Positions 8,762-16,643 of a stretch of 33,356 bases of DNA are shown one piece after another; position 1 is the stretch's first letter, and the number at the start of each line of letters is the position of its first letter. A model generated the notes under the pieces. That model worked only from the letters and a program-made list of their open reading frames with translations, ran no database searches and had not been told where the DNA came from. A program made the position numbers and the translations under genes. Location of the stretch: contig NZ_URAR01000021.1 of the NCBI RefSeq assembly GCF_900545795.1, positions 1 through 33,356 on the forward strand. The letters run 5' to 3'. The stretch is from an uncultured Veillonella sp. (GTDB lineage: Bacteria > Bacillota > Negativicutes > Veillonellales > Veillonellaceae).

Positions 8762-10480
8762 ATGAGTATTGAAGTCTTACTATTTGAAATGATAAAACGC
8801 ATCAGCATGGCCGTCGTACTGGGACTTATTGTATCACAGATGCGCCTCTTCGATCGTCTTATCGCTCACAAATTATCCGCTGGTGATAAATTTGTTTTCA
8901 TTATTCTCTTCTCCAGTATCGCCATCGCTGGTACCTATGCAGGCATTCCTGTGGACGACGCATTAGCTAACTCGCGTATGATTGGCATTATGGCAGCAGG
9001 TCTCATTGCTGGTCCCTCTATGGGCAGTGCAGTCGGAATCGTATCCGGTATTCACCGCTACTCTTTAGGTGGCTTTACCGCCTTAGCCTGTGCCATCTCC
9101 TCTATAACGGAAGGTCTCTTGGCTGGGCTTGTCCAAAAGTATTATAAACGAACACCCGTACCGTGGACCATTGCCTTAGCCGTTGGTTTTGTAGGCGAAA
9201 TCGTACAAATGGCGATTATTCTACTCGTAGCAAAGCCCTTTGAGCAGGCATACACCTTAGTCAGTGACATTGCGCTACCCATGATTATTGCCAACTCCCT
9301 AGGGCTATCTTTATTTATTAAAATTACCAAGGATAGTTTACATCAACGTGAAATTCAAAAGGCCAGTCAAAATCAAAACATTTTATCTATTGCCCGTGAA
9401 ACGGTGCGCTACTTCCGAAAAGGTTTAACACCTGAGTCAGCTGCTGCCGTTGTGCGCATTATAAAAAAACACAGTCTCTACGATGCCGTGTCTATTACGG
9501 ATACAGAGCATGTGTTGGCCTACATTGGCGCCGAAGTGGAACACCATGCGCCAGGTGTGGCCTCCCATTTAACGAATGTCACTATCGATTCATTAAAATC
9601 GGGTACCATACACATAGCGTATACGCCGAAACAAATCGGCTGTACAGAGCCTCATTGCTCGTTAAAAAGCGCCATTGTTGTACCTTTAATGATTAAATCA
9701 CGCATCATTGGGTCATTGAAAATGTATTACACTGACCCCTCCCATGTGCCTGATGCATCTGATGTGGCCTTTGCGCAAGGCTTAGCCGATTTATTCTCGA
9801 CTCAGCTAGAACTGACAGAAATAGATCATCAACAGCAACTCGTAGAAGCCGCTAAAATGCAAACCCTGCACGCGCAGATTAATCCGCATTTTCTGTTCAA
9901 TACCTTAAATACGATTTCATCTTTAATTCGTACTAATCCAGAACATGCACGGCGCTTGCTCATTAAATTCTCCCAAATGTTCCGCTTTACACTACAATAT
10001 ACGGGACGCATCATTTCTATCGAACAGGAATGGGAACAAGTGACGGCCTTCACAGAAATTTCTATGGCTCGTCATGGAGACAAACTCTTCATTACACACA
10101 ATATTTCCCCAGAAGTATTTTCCTATGGCATTCCATCCTTAACGCTGCAACCTATTATTGAAAATTCCATCAAACATGGTTTGCAGCCTCGTGAAGTGGG
10201 TGGCTCCATTGCCATTGAAGGCTATGAAACTGACACAGATATTGTCTTCACCGTTACCGATGATGGTGTGGGCTTTGACCAGGACCCTAGTTATTATCTA
10301 GAGCATCCCCCTGAAGGTCATATCGGCCTTAGCAATGTGCATCGCCGCCTTTGTGGTCTCTATGGCCAACAATATGGACTCACCGTTACCTCTACGCCAG
10401 AAGAAGGTACGGTGGTAACAATTCGCATTCCTAAGATTAAACCAGAGCCGACCAAAGGGCTAAATTCTAAAGAGGATTGA
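8762..10480 (+). CDS. btsS: BtsS-like (LytS family) sensor histidine kinase, probable pyruvate sensor
   Basis: 572-residue membrane kinase. Residues 1-190 form the 5TM-5TMR_LYT sensor with the conserved run GIPVDDALANSRMIG, then GIHRYSLGGFTALACAISS. Arg72, Arg99, Cys110 and Ser113 fall at the positions I recall as the pyruvate site of E. coli BtsS, and the flanking sequence aligns without gaps. A GAF-like domain spans about 205-350. The His_kinase dimer box is LHAQINPHFLFNTLN with His376 as the phospho-acceptor; the ATPase has the N box PIIENSIKHG (464-473) and DDGVGF (500-505). The start has AAAGGA before the ATG at 8762. The response regulator follows after an unusually long 223-base gap, and a CstA/BtsT transporter lies beyond it, convergent. 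Pyruvate as the signal is inference from residue conservation. Confidence 0.93.
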   Translation: MSIEVLLFEMIKRISMAVVLGLIVSQMRLFDRLIAHKLSAGDKFVFIILFSSIAIAGTYAGIPVDDALANSRMIGIMAAGLIAGPSMGSAVGIVSGIHRYSLGGFTALACAISSITEGLLAGLVQKYYKRTPVPWTIALAVGFVGEIVQMAIILLVAKPFEQAYTLVSDIALPMIIANSLGLSLFIKITKDSLHQREIQKASQNQNILSIARETVRYFRKGLTPESAAAVVRIIKKHSLYDAVSITDTEHVLAYIGAEVEHHAPGVASHLTNVTIDSLKSGTIHIAYTPKQIGCTEPHCSLKSAIVVPLMIKSRIIGSLKMYYTDPSHVPDASDVAFAQGLADLFSTQLELTEIDHQQQLVEAAKMQTLHAQINPHFLFNTLNTISSLIRTNPEHARRLLIKFSQMFRFTLQYTGRIISIEQEWEQVTAFTEISMARHGDKLFITHNISPEVFSYGIPSLTLQPIIENSIKHGLQPREVGGSIAIEGYETDTDIVFTVTDDGVGFDQDPSYYLEHPPEGHIGLSNVHRRLCGLYGQQYGLTVTSTPEEGTVVTIRIPKIKPEPTKGLNSKED

Positions 10481-10494
10481 TTTAAAACTTAGCC

Positions 10495-10557
10495 TAGTGC
10501 TCACTCATATTAATGTAGTGCTCACTCATATTAATGTAGTGCTCACTCTATTTAATA
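10495..10557. repeat. Three 21-bp tandem repeats between btsS and btsR
   Basis: A 21-bp unit starting TAGTGCTCACTCATATTAAT is present twice exactly (10495-10515, 10516-10536) and once degenerate (from 10537). The period is two helical turns, which is also the period of LytTR direct-repeat operators, so a regulatory role before btsR is possible but unproven. Confidence 0.85.
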
Positions 10558-10627
10558 TAATGTAATATACGAACCTTACTAACCAACTTAAACACAACGC
10601 AATGCTTCTACTAAAAAAACGTAGCAC

Positions 10628-10670
10628 ATTGCTAACAAAAATTTAAGCCAATTGCTAACAAGAAGTTAGC
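10628..10670. repeat. Direct and inverted repeats upstream of btsR
   Basis: ATTGCTAACAA occurs at 10628-10638 and 10651-10661 (23 bp apart), and GTTAGC (10665-10670) is the inverted copy of GCTAAC in the second repeat, so that a short hairpin can form. The block ends about 24 bases before the AAGGAGGG of btsR. It may be an operator or an mRNA structure in the btsR leader. Confidence 0.65.
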
Positions 10671-10703
10671 ATATTACAAATAATCTAACCATAAGGAGGG
10701 ACT

Positions 10704-11585
10704 ATGATACGAACGATTTTAATTGATGATGAAGCACCAGCTCGTGACGAGCTGCGTTATTTATTAACAACTCATCATGCCGATACAATTGATATTATTG
10801 GCGAAACTGATAATGCTACTGCTGCTATTTCACTTATTACACGAGAGCAGCCTGACCTTATATTCTTAGACATTCATATGCATGGTCTTTCAGGTCTTGA
10901 ACTGGGCCAAGTAGTTCATGATATTTCACCGAAAAGTAAAATTATCTTTGCTACAGCCTATGACGAATACGCCTTAAAAGCCTTTGAACTACAAGCCTTA
11001 GACTATGTAGTCAAACCGATTGAAGAAGAGCGTCTCGCAAAAGCTGTGACCCATGCCAAGAAAGCCCTCTATCCTAATGGCATTCCCACTGAGTCCTCAG
11101 AGGCAGCTACCGAGGAGGGCCTTAGTACAGCAAGTACAGCAAATACTGCTAGTACTCCTACTGGAACTGCTGAAGCCATCGCATCTGACGAGAGCACTGC
11201 TAGTAGCACAGCACCGATTGCACCATCTATTCGGACAAATAAAATTGCCGTTGATGATGGCGCACACATTTTACTAATTGATCTGGATACTATTTCCTAT
11301 ATCACTGGTGAATCGGGACGCCTTGAGGTACATACCACTAAGGGCTCCTACAAATCTAACAAAACTTTAACAGAACTACAGGAGCGCTTGCGAGGTACTT
11401 CACTCTATCGCGTGCACCGCAGCTATATAGTAAATCTCAACATGGTCAGCGAAGTCGTTCCTTGGTTTAAGGGCACCTACTGGCTACGCTTGCCCCAAAC
11501 TACAGCGAAAGGTACAGAATTAATAGACATCCCTGTGAGTAAGGCGCAAGTAAAACCAATTAAGGAGCTCCTTGGTATTAGTTAA
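10704..11585 (+). CDS. btsR: BtsR-like LytTR response regulator with an expanded linker
   Basis: Partner of the upstream kinase. The receiver domain (residues 1-~118) has Asp8/Asp9, the phospho-acceptor Asp56 in DLIFLDIHM, Thr84 and Lys104 (VVKPIEEERL). The LytTR DNA-binding domain spans about 177-293 and includes SLYRVHRSYIVNLNMV, a strong LytTR signature. Between them, residues ~122-176 are rich in Ala, Ser and Thr with almost no predicted structure; E. coli BtsR, about 239 residues, lacks this and is some 50 residues shorter. AAGGAGGG precedes the ATG at 10704. A terminator shared with the convergent cstA gene follows. By family, it would bind direct repeats and activate the transporter gene. 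Confidence 0.93.
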   Translation: MIRTILIDDEAPARDELRYLLTTHHADTIDIIGETDNATAAISLITREQPDLIFLDIHMHGLSGLELGQVVHDISPKSKIIFATAYDEYALKAFELQALDYVVKPIEEERLAKAVTHAKKALYPNGIPTESSEAATEEGLSTASTANTASTPTGTAEAIASDESTASSTAPIAPSIRTNKIAVDDGAHILLIDLDTISYITGESGRLEVHTTKGSYKSNKTLTELQERLRGTSLYRVHRSYIVNLNMVSEVVPWFKGTYWLRLPQTTAKGTELIDIPVSKAQVKPIKELLGIS

Positions 11586-11622
11586 TACGAACTAACTTGC
11601 TACATATAATCACATAACGCAA

Positions 11623-11658
11623 AAGGAGTTGCCACATTGTGGCAACTCCTTCTGTATT
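11623..11658 (+). terminator. Bidirectional terminator between btsR and cstA
   Basis: AAGGAGTTGCCAC (11623-11635) and GTGGCAACTCCTT (11639-11651) form a perfect 13-bp stem with a 3-base loop, followed by CTGTATTTTATT on the plus strand. On the minus strand only a short T tract follows. Confidence 0.88.
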
Positions 11659-11750
11659 TTATTGAGGTTCATCGTAAGATTACGAATTTTTTATTTCAAT
11701 CTTTTTTCTCGACCTCGAGTATATTCACTTAACCCTTACTATGTGTAAGC

Positions 11751-13580
11751 TTATGCTTTGTCAGCTTCCATTTCTTTTAAAGCTTCAGCTTCGATGTCAT
11801 CTTCAGTGCGGAAGTCTTGTTTTTGTTTTGCAAGGCGAATCCAGCTACGAACTGCTTCAACCATTACAAGAGCAACTAATAAGAACATTACAACACTTAC
11901 AAGTACTAACATCCATTTTCCTTCTGGAATGTAGTTCCAGAATACGTTTTCATAGTCAGCCATAACTGTGATAACTGCGATGAATACGCAAGGAATAGCT
12001 GTTACCCAAGCATAACGTTTGTGACCAAGGTGCATGATTACTGTAGTACCGATGGCAAGGCCCATAGTAGCAAGTAATTGGTTAGATACACCGAATAATG
12101 GCCAAATTGTACCAATGTTACCTTGAAGAACTAAGTAACCCCATGCAAAACATACTAGGAAAGAGGAGAAGTATACGCCTGGTGTCCAGTGAGTATCTTT
12201 CATCTTAGGAATAACCATACCTAGTAATTCTTGTACCATGTAACGGCTTACGCGAGTCCCTGTATCGATCAAAGTCAAGATGAACAATGCTTCGAACATG
12301 ATACAGAAATGGTACCAGTAACTCATCAAATGACTCATGCTAGGTACTTTGGAGAAGATATGAGCCATACCTACTGCTAAGGATACGGCACCACCTGGAC
12401 GGTGCATTAATTCTTCACCAACCATTTGAGACAATTGAGGTAATTCGTGAACTTGAAGACCAAGTGTGCTGAATGTTTCAGCTGTAGAGTTGATTGCGAA
12501 ATAATCATTTGGATGTAAGCTTGTTGCTGCAATCAAAGCCATCATAGCGATGAATGCTTCAGTAAGCATAGCACCATAACCGATAGGAAGCATTTCCTTT
12601 TCATTCATGATCATTTTTGGAGTTGTACCAGTGGATACAGTTGCGTGGAAACCAGATAAAGCACCACAAGCAATTGTAATAAATACAAATGGAATTGCAG
12701 AACCACTAAGTACTGGGCCGCCCCCACCAACATAAGCGGAGAATGCAGGCATTTGAAGAGTTGGCATTACGATGATGATACCTAATGCTAAGGCACCAAT
12801 TGTACCAACTTTTAAGTATGTGGAAAGATATCCACGAGGTGCTAATAACAACCATACTGGAAGTGCTGCAGCGAAGAAGCTGTATACAGCAAGCATGATT
12901 TGGATGGAGTGACGATCCCAAGTGAAATATGGAGCTAAAGAGGAATGAGCAATATCAGGGCCGTAGATAACAGCAGCCATGATTAATACCATACCAATGA
13001 TAGTAGCTTCACGGATTTGACCAGGGCGCAACCAACGAAGGTAAACACCGATGAATACAGCGATAGGAATAGTAGCACTAACTGTGAAGAAGCCCCATGG
13101 GGAATTTTCAAGAGAGTTAGCAACTACGGCAGCCATACCAGCCATAGTGATAATTAACAAGAATAATGTTGCAAGAAGTGTACCCATGCCAGCTGCTTTA
13201 GAAATTTCAGCGCGAGCAATGTCGGCAATGGATTTACCTTGGTAACGAACTGATGCGAATAAAAGTACAAAGTCATGTACTGCACCAGCAAGTACGGAAC
13301 CGATTAAGATCCAAAGTACACCTGGTAAATAACCAAATTGTGCAGCAATAACAGGACCAACTAAAGGACCTGCACCAGCGATAGCTGCGAAATGTTGACC
13401 AAATGTTACCCATTTGTTTGTTGGTACATAGTCAACGCCATCATTGATGGCAACTGCTGGGGTTGTACGATACTGATTAACAGTAAGAACTTTGGCTGCA
13501 ATAAAGGCACCGTATAGACGATATGCAATCGCTAAAACGAGGGCCGATATGATAACCAAATAAAGACCGTTCATTTCCAT
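11751..13580 (-). CDS. cstA: CstA/BtsT-family transporter (pyruvate or peptide uptake)
   Basis: Polytopic inner-membrane carrier of the carbon starvation family (CstA Pfam domain), 609 residues, shorter than E. coli CstA (~700) and BtsT (~716). The N-terminus has the conserved block DGVDYVPTNKWVTFGQHFAAIAGAGPLVGPVIAAQFGYLPG, followed by GAVHDF; SGFHATVSTGTTPKM lies mid-protein. At the C-terminus a charged tail replaces the longer family tail. The start was set at the ATG at 13580, with GAGGAGG (13596-13590) at 9 nt; an in-frame TTG at 13598 would lie inside that ribosome binding site. No YbdD/YjiX-like small gene follows, unlike the E. coli loci. Because a BtsSR-like pair lies alongside, pyruvate is the likeliest substrate; a peptide substrate cannot be excluded. 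Confidence 0.93.
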   Translation of the reverse strand: MEMNGLYLVIISALVLAIAYRLYGAFIAAKVLTVNQYRTTPAVAINDGVDYVPTNKWVTFGQHFAAIAGAGPLVGPVIAAQFGYLPGVLWILIGSVLAGAVHDFVLLFASVRYQGKSIADIARAEISKAAGMGTLLATLFLLIITMAGMAAVVANSLENSPWGFFTVSATIPIAVFIGVYLRWLRPGQIREATIIGMVLIMAAVIYGPDIAHSSLAPYFTWDRHSIQIMLAVYSFFAAALPVWLLLAPRGYLSTYLKVGTIGALALGIIIVMPTLQMPAFSAYVGGGGPVLSGSAIPFVFITIACGALSGFHATVSTGTTPKMIMNEKEMLPIGYGAMLTEAFIAMMALIAATSLHPNDYFAINSTAETFSTLGLQVHELPQLSQMVGEELMHRPGGAVSLAVGMAHIFSKVPSMSHLMSYWYHFCIMFEALFILTLIDTGTRVSRYMVQELLGMVIPKMKDTHWTPGVYFSSFLVCFAWGYLVLQGNIGTIWPLFGVSNQLLATMGLAIGTTVIMHLGHKRYAWVTAIPCVFIAVITVMADYENVFWNYIPEGKWMLVLVSVVMFLLVALVMVEAVRSWIRLAKQKQDFRTEDDIEAEALKEMEADKA

Positions 13581-13679
13581 TTGTATGAACCTCCTCAAAA
13601 ATAAAATAAGTGCATCGGAAAGACTACATCTATAAATTATGTTTTCATATGATTTCTTGTAGCTCTTTCATCTGTATGC

Positions 13680-13708
13680 ATTGTAGTATGTTTTCAAAAT
13701 TCCGTAAA
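13680..13708 (-). promoter_or_regulatory. Sigma70-type promoter of cstA
   Basis: On the minus strand TTTACG (13708-13703), a 17-bp spacer and TACAAT (13685-13680). It gives a leader of about 90 bases and lies just downstream of a direct-repeat operator candidate. Confidence 0.6.
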
Positions 13709-13719
13709 CGAATTTTCTA

Positions 13720-13750
13720 TGAATGGAATAAAAAGGGGGGCAAATGGAAA
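13720..13750 (-). promoter_or_regulatory. Candidate LytTR (BtsR) operator upstream of cstA
   Basis: On the minus strand TTTCCATTTG (13750-13741) and ATTCCATTCA (13729-13720) share seven contiguous bases, TTCCATT, and are separated by 11 bp, giving a 21-bp period. LytTR regulators bind such paired direct repeats upstream of the -35; the second copy ends 11 bp before the -35 element at 13708. The motif itself does not match the E. coli BtsR site as I remember it, so the assignment rests on architecture and context. Confidence 0.45.
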
Positions 13751-13918
13751 TAACTGGAGGTAAAAGGAAATAAATTTATGGTTAGAAAATTAATAGTCTA
13801 CATAATTAATTTTTTAATTAATTACTCTTTCACTATACATTGTAATAGACAAAAACACCCTTATAATGCCTATACTCCTTGATTCTTCATCCCTACGCTA
13901 TCGCTTATAAATACAACA
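13751..13918. other. AT-rich spacer between cstA promoter and ADH terminator
   Basis: Part of a 466-base gene-free stretch (13581-14046) that also holds the cstA promoter and operator candidate and a long palindrome. The rest is AT-rich, includes a small palindromic block TTAATTTTTTAATTAA near 13805, and shows only a weak 34-codon ORF on the plus strand that I do not accept. Confidence 0.5.
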
Positions 13919-13953
13919 AGAGACATATATCACTTTAAGTGATATATGTCTCT
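13919..13953 (-). terminator. Long palindrome, probable terminator of the alcohol dehydrogenase gene
   Basis: AGAGACATATATCACTT (13919-13935) and AAGTGATATATGTCTCT (13937-13953) are perfect 17-bp arms around a single base. The T-run on the minus strand is poor (CTTGTTGTATTT), so termination is likely but not certain; it is 94 bases past the stop of the dehydrogenase. Confidence 0.6.
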
Positions 13954-14046
13954 TCATATCTTATTCAGGCTATCATTTTCTATATATAGAAATGCTCCCA
14001 TGTAGCAGATATTATAACTACATTCTACTCTATACGCATACTCCTA

Positions 14047-15216
14047 CTATAAGGAACTTTCGTAGATAGCTAAAATGTCTTCTGTTGTAAAGTTTGTATA
14101 CGAGGTTGGGTAGCGATTAGAAGATTCTGCAATAGCTGGCAAGGCCTCTTTAGGAATATTCACTTCCCCTAATGTAGTTGGCGCACCAATGGATTTAAAG
14201 TAATTTCGCAATGCTTCAATCCCTGCTAACGCCAATTCCTCATCAGATGCATAGTCTTCTGGCTTTAAGCCCCAAATATGAGTGGCAAAGCGTACAAATC
14301 GTTCCAGATGATCCTTGTATATATATTTCAATAACATAGGATGAACAATGGCAAGCCCTGCACCATGAGGAATATCATAGAAAGCAGATAAGGCATGCTC
14401 AATCTGATGAGACATCCAGTCCTGAGCCTTCCCCAAGCCCATAATGCCATTTAAAGCCATCGTAGCGCCCCACATAATATTAGAACGGGCTTCATAATTT
14501 GTTAAATCCTGAAGTGCTACAGCAGCATTTTCCATAATATTTTTAAAGGTTGCTTCCAATAAAGCATCGCTTAAATTATTAGTTTCTGGCGTAGAGAAAT
14601 ATTGCTCCATCAAATGGGACAACATATCGCAAATCCCATATACGACTTGCTCTCTAGGTAATGAATAGGTATAGGTAGGATCTAAAATAGAAAATTGAGG
14701 ATATAAAGCATCGCCATAGCCACCTAATTTTTTCTGTGCTTCCCAATCAGTTACCACACCGCGATTGTTCATTTCACTACCTGTAGCTGACATAGTAAGT
14801 ACTACGCCTACTGGCAAGGCTTTGGTTACATTTTCGCGCTTCAAGAACATGTGTTGCCACCAATCATAGTCTTCTTCAACTAAAGCAACGGCACCGATAA
14901 ATTTGGAGCAATCCACTACCGAGCCACCACCTACAGCGAGAATTAAGTCAACCTTGTGTTCTCGGCAAAGTTGTGCGCCTTCAACCACTTTTTCCTTCCG
15001 TGGATTAGACATGATGCCCGATAATTCAACTACAGTTTTATTGGCTTTTTTAAGCTCTTCCATAACAGCTTCGTAAATGCCATTTTTCTTAATACTTCCG
15101 CCCCCATAAGTAAGTAATACAGTAGGGCCATACTTAGGTAATTCTTCTGCTAATTTTGCTACACTATGCTCCCCAAAATGAATTTTTGTAGGATTATAAA
15201 ATGAAAATGCGTCCAT
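14047..15216 (-). CDS. Iron-containing (type III) alcohol dehydrogenase, YqhD/butanol dehydrogenase-like
   Basis: Cytosolic NAD(P)H-dependent reduction of aldehydes to alcohols. It is 389 residues, close to E. coli YqhD (387), and aligns along its full length as I recall that protein. The dinucleotide region has LTYGGGSIKKNGIY (35-48) and AVGGGSVVDCSKFIG (94-108). The four metal ligands fit Asp197, His201 (GICDMLSHLMEQY), His270 and His284 (SHQIEHALSAFYDIPHGAG). GAGGAGGT precedes the ATG at 15216. It may act in disposing of reducing equivalents or in detoxifying reactive aldehydes. It lies alone, with repeats separating it from the galM-like gene upstream. Confidence 0.94.
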   Translation of the reverse strand: MDAFSFYNPTKIHFGEHSVAKLAEELPKYGPTVLLTYGGGSIKKNGIYEAVMEELKKANKTVVELSGIMSNPRKEKVVEGAQLCREHKVDLILAVGGGSVVDCSKFIGAVALVEEDYDWWQHMFLKRENVTKALPVGVVLTMSATGSEMNNRGVVTDWEAQKKLGGYGDALYPQFSILDPTYTYSLPREQVVYGICDMLSHLMEQYFSTPETNNLSDALLEATFKNIMENAAVALQDLTNYEARSNIMWGATMALNGIMGLGKAQDWMSHQIEHALSAFYDIPHGAGLAIVHPMLLKYIYKDHLERFVRFATHIWGLKPEDYASDEELALAGIEALRNYFKSIGAPTTLGEVNIPKEALPAIAESSNRYPTSYTNFTTEDILAIYESSL

Positions 15217-15334
15217 ACTTACCTCCTCATAGCGCGTTCGCTATGTCTTTAATAAATTTATCCTTGTATTACTAATTCTATCTTTACGGTTCTATTTCCT
15301 TTCTTGCACCACTACTTCTATTCTTACAGGACTA

Positions 15335-15393
15335 CTAATGTTTCCTGTACGGCTAATGTTTCCTGTACGGCTAATGTTTCCTGTACGGCTAAT
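15335..15393. repeat. Three 18-bp tandem repeats upstream of the alcohol dehydrogenase gene
   Basis: CTAATGTTTCCTGTACGG is repeated exactly at 15335-15352, 15353-15370 and 15371-15388, with a partial fourth (CTAAT). The block sits in the 184-base gap between the galM-like stop and the dehydrogenase start, so it is in the dehydrogenase leader or promoter region. Confidence 0.92.
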
Positions 15394-15400
15394 TTTCTTC

Positions 15401-16609
15401 TTACACTTCTACTTCATAGACTATATGTCTCACATACGTGTGACCAGCCTGTGTAAAAGATTGTTGAAAGCCAGGTAAATTACAGTCATCAGGGATAAAC
15501 TGAGGCTCAATACACATGCCCGCATGAGGGCCATATACTGTACCTCCATGACCTATGTCTTGAAGCCAATTCCCCGTATAAAATTGATAACCTGGTGCAT
15601 CAGAATAGATTTGCAAGCTTAAGTCAGGCACTCTAAATTCGCCACATAAGGCTAACTCTGACTGATAATTTTGCCCCAGTTGTAGCGATGTACTCGAATC
15701 AATTGACTCTTTTCTAGCTATTCCCTCTTTTCCATTAAAAAGATAGTAATGATCATAACCACGCCATTCTTCCAAGAGGTCTTTATGAGCCTTCAATCGC
15801 TCACCTATAGATGCCCAATTAGTAAAATCATAGGCCGTCCCCTCTACATCTAATACGTCCCCAGTAGGAATAGAATAAGCTCCAAAAGGCGCCATTTGGT
15901 TTGCCTTTAAATATACCTCATGATTGGCTACAGACATACGCTGAGTTTCTAGTTTTGACTCAGCTTTTGCTGTCTTTAGTTCTGCAGCTGTTACAGCGCC
16001 AACAGGATGACCATTTAAATTAAAATAGCTATGACCTGTAATATTTACAACCGAGTTTTCACTCGTTTCATAAGCATAACAAAGATGTAAGGCTGTTCCC
16101 TCTAATCGGATAAACAAAGTAACATCTAATACGCCTGGAAATCCATCAGAATCTAAAGTCGCGCCCAAGATTAAAGTGTTTTCTCCTTGCTTGGTTTGTG
16201 AGTTATCATGCCAAACTGGGGCCAGGGCTAACGCCTTCTCTAATTTAACTAAGTCGTTACGGTCCTTTTGCGTCCAATTAGTAAAACTTAAGCTCTCTGC
16301 CCCACTATGTAACAAGTTAGGCCCATTATTAGGCGTCCATGTATATTCTACGCCATCAATTTCAGTGCGAGCTTCACTAATGCGATTAGCTACACGTCCC
16401 ACAGTAGCCCCTAAATATGCCGTTCCCTGTAAGTAATCTTGAAGTGTATCATAGCCCAACACAATATTTCGATTTAGGGATTTCACAATAAAATCTTTAA
16501 TAATGGCTCCATAACTTAAGATATGAACAGTTATGTCTTCATTACTTAGCTCATACTCATAGACTACTTCGCCATTTGGTAAATAGCCAAATTCAAGCCT
16601 TTTACGCAT
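15401..16609 (-). CDS. Aldose 1-epimerase (mutarotase, GalM-like)
   Basis: Interconverts alpha and beta anomers of hexoses. Family landmarks are GAIIKDFIV and NIVLGYDTLQDYL near residues 34-60, AYLGATVGRVANRIS (64-78), NLLHSG (His101), the catalytic His193 in NITGHSYFNLNG and the catalytic Glu368 in GMCIEPQ. At 402 residues it is longer than the usual ~340-350; extra sequence appears near 122-145 (ALALAPVWHDNSQTKQGEN) and 310-335 (ESIDSSTSLQLGQNYQSE). A ribosome binding site AAGGGGG precedes the ATG at 16609. It begins 34 bases after the moaA stop on the same strand, so the two are probably co-transcribed although they share no obvious pathway. Confidence 0.92.
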   Translation of the reverse strand: MRKRLEFGYLPNGEVVYEYELSNEDITVHILSYGAIIKDFIVKSLNRNIVLGYDTLQDYLQGTAYLGATVGRVANRISEARTEIDGVEYTWTPNNGPNLLHSGAESLSFTNWTQKDRNDLVKLEKALALAPVWHDNSQTKQGENTLILGATLDSDGFPGVLDVTLFIRLEGTALHLCYAYETSENSVVNITGHSYFNLNGHPVGAVTAAELKTAKAESKLETQRMSVANHEVYLKANQMAPFGAYSIPTGDVLDVEGTAYDFTNWASIGERLKAHKDLLEEWRGYDHYYLFNGKEGIARKESIDSSTSLQLGQNYQSELALCGEFRVPDLSLQIYSDAPGYQFYTGNWLQDIGHGGTVYGPHAGMCIEPQFIPDDCNLPGFQQSFTQAGHTYVRHIVYEVEV

Positions 16610-16643
16610 CCTATGCCCCCTTACTCGATTTGATCACATCGAA

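Noticed and set aside
13778..13882. Plus-strand 34-codon ORF in the cstA upstream region
   Set aside because: Only a weak AAGGA at 9 nt, no terminator and AT-driven composition; it overlaps no conserved signal.
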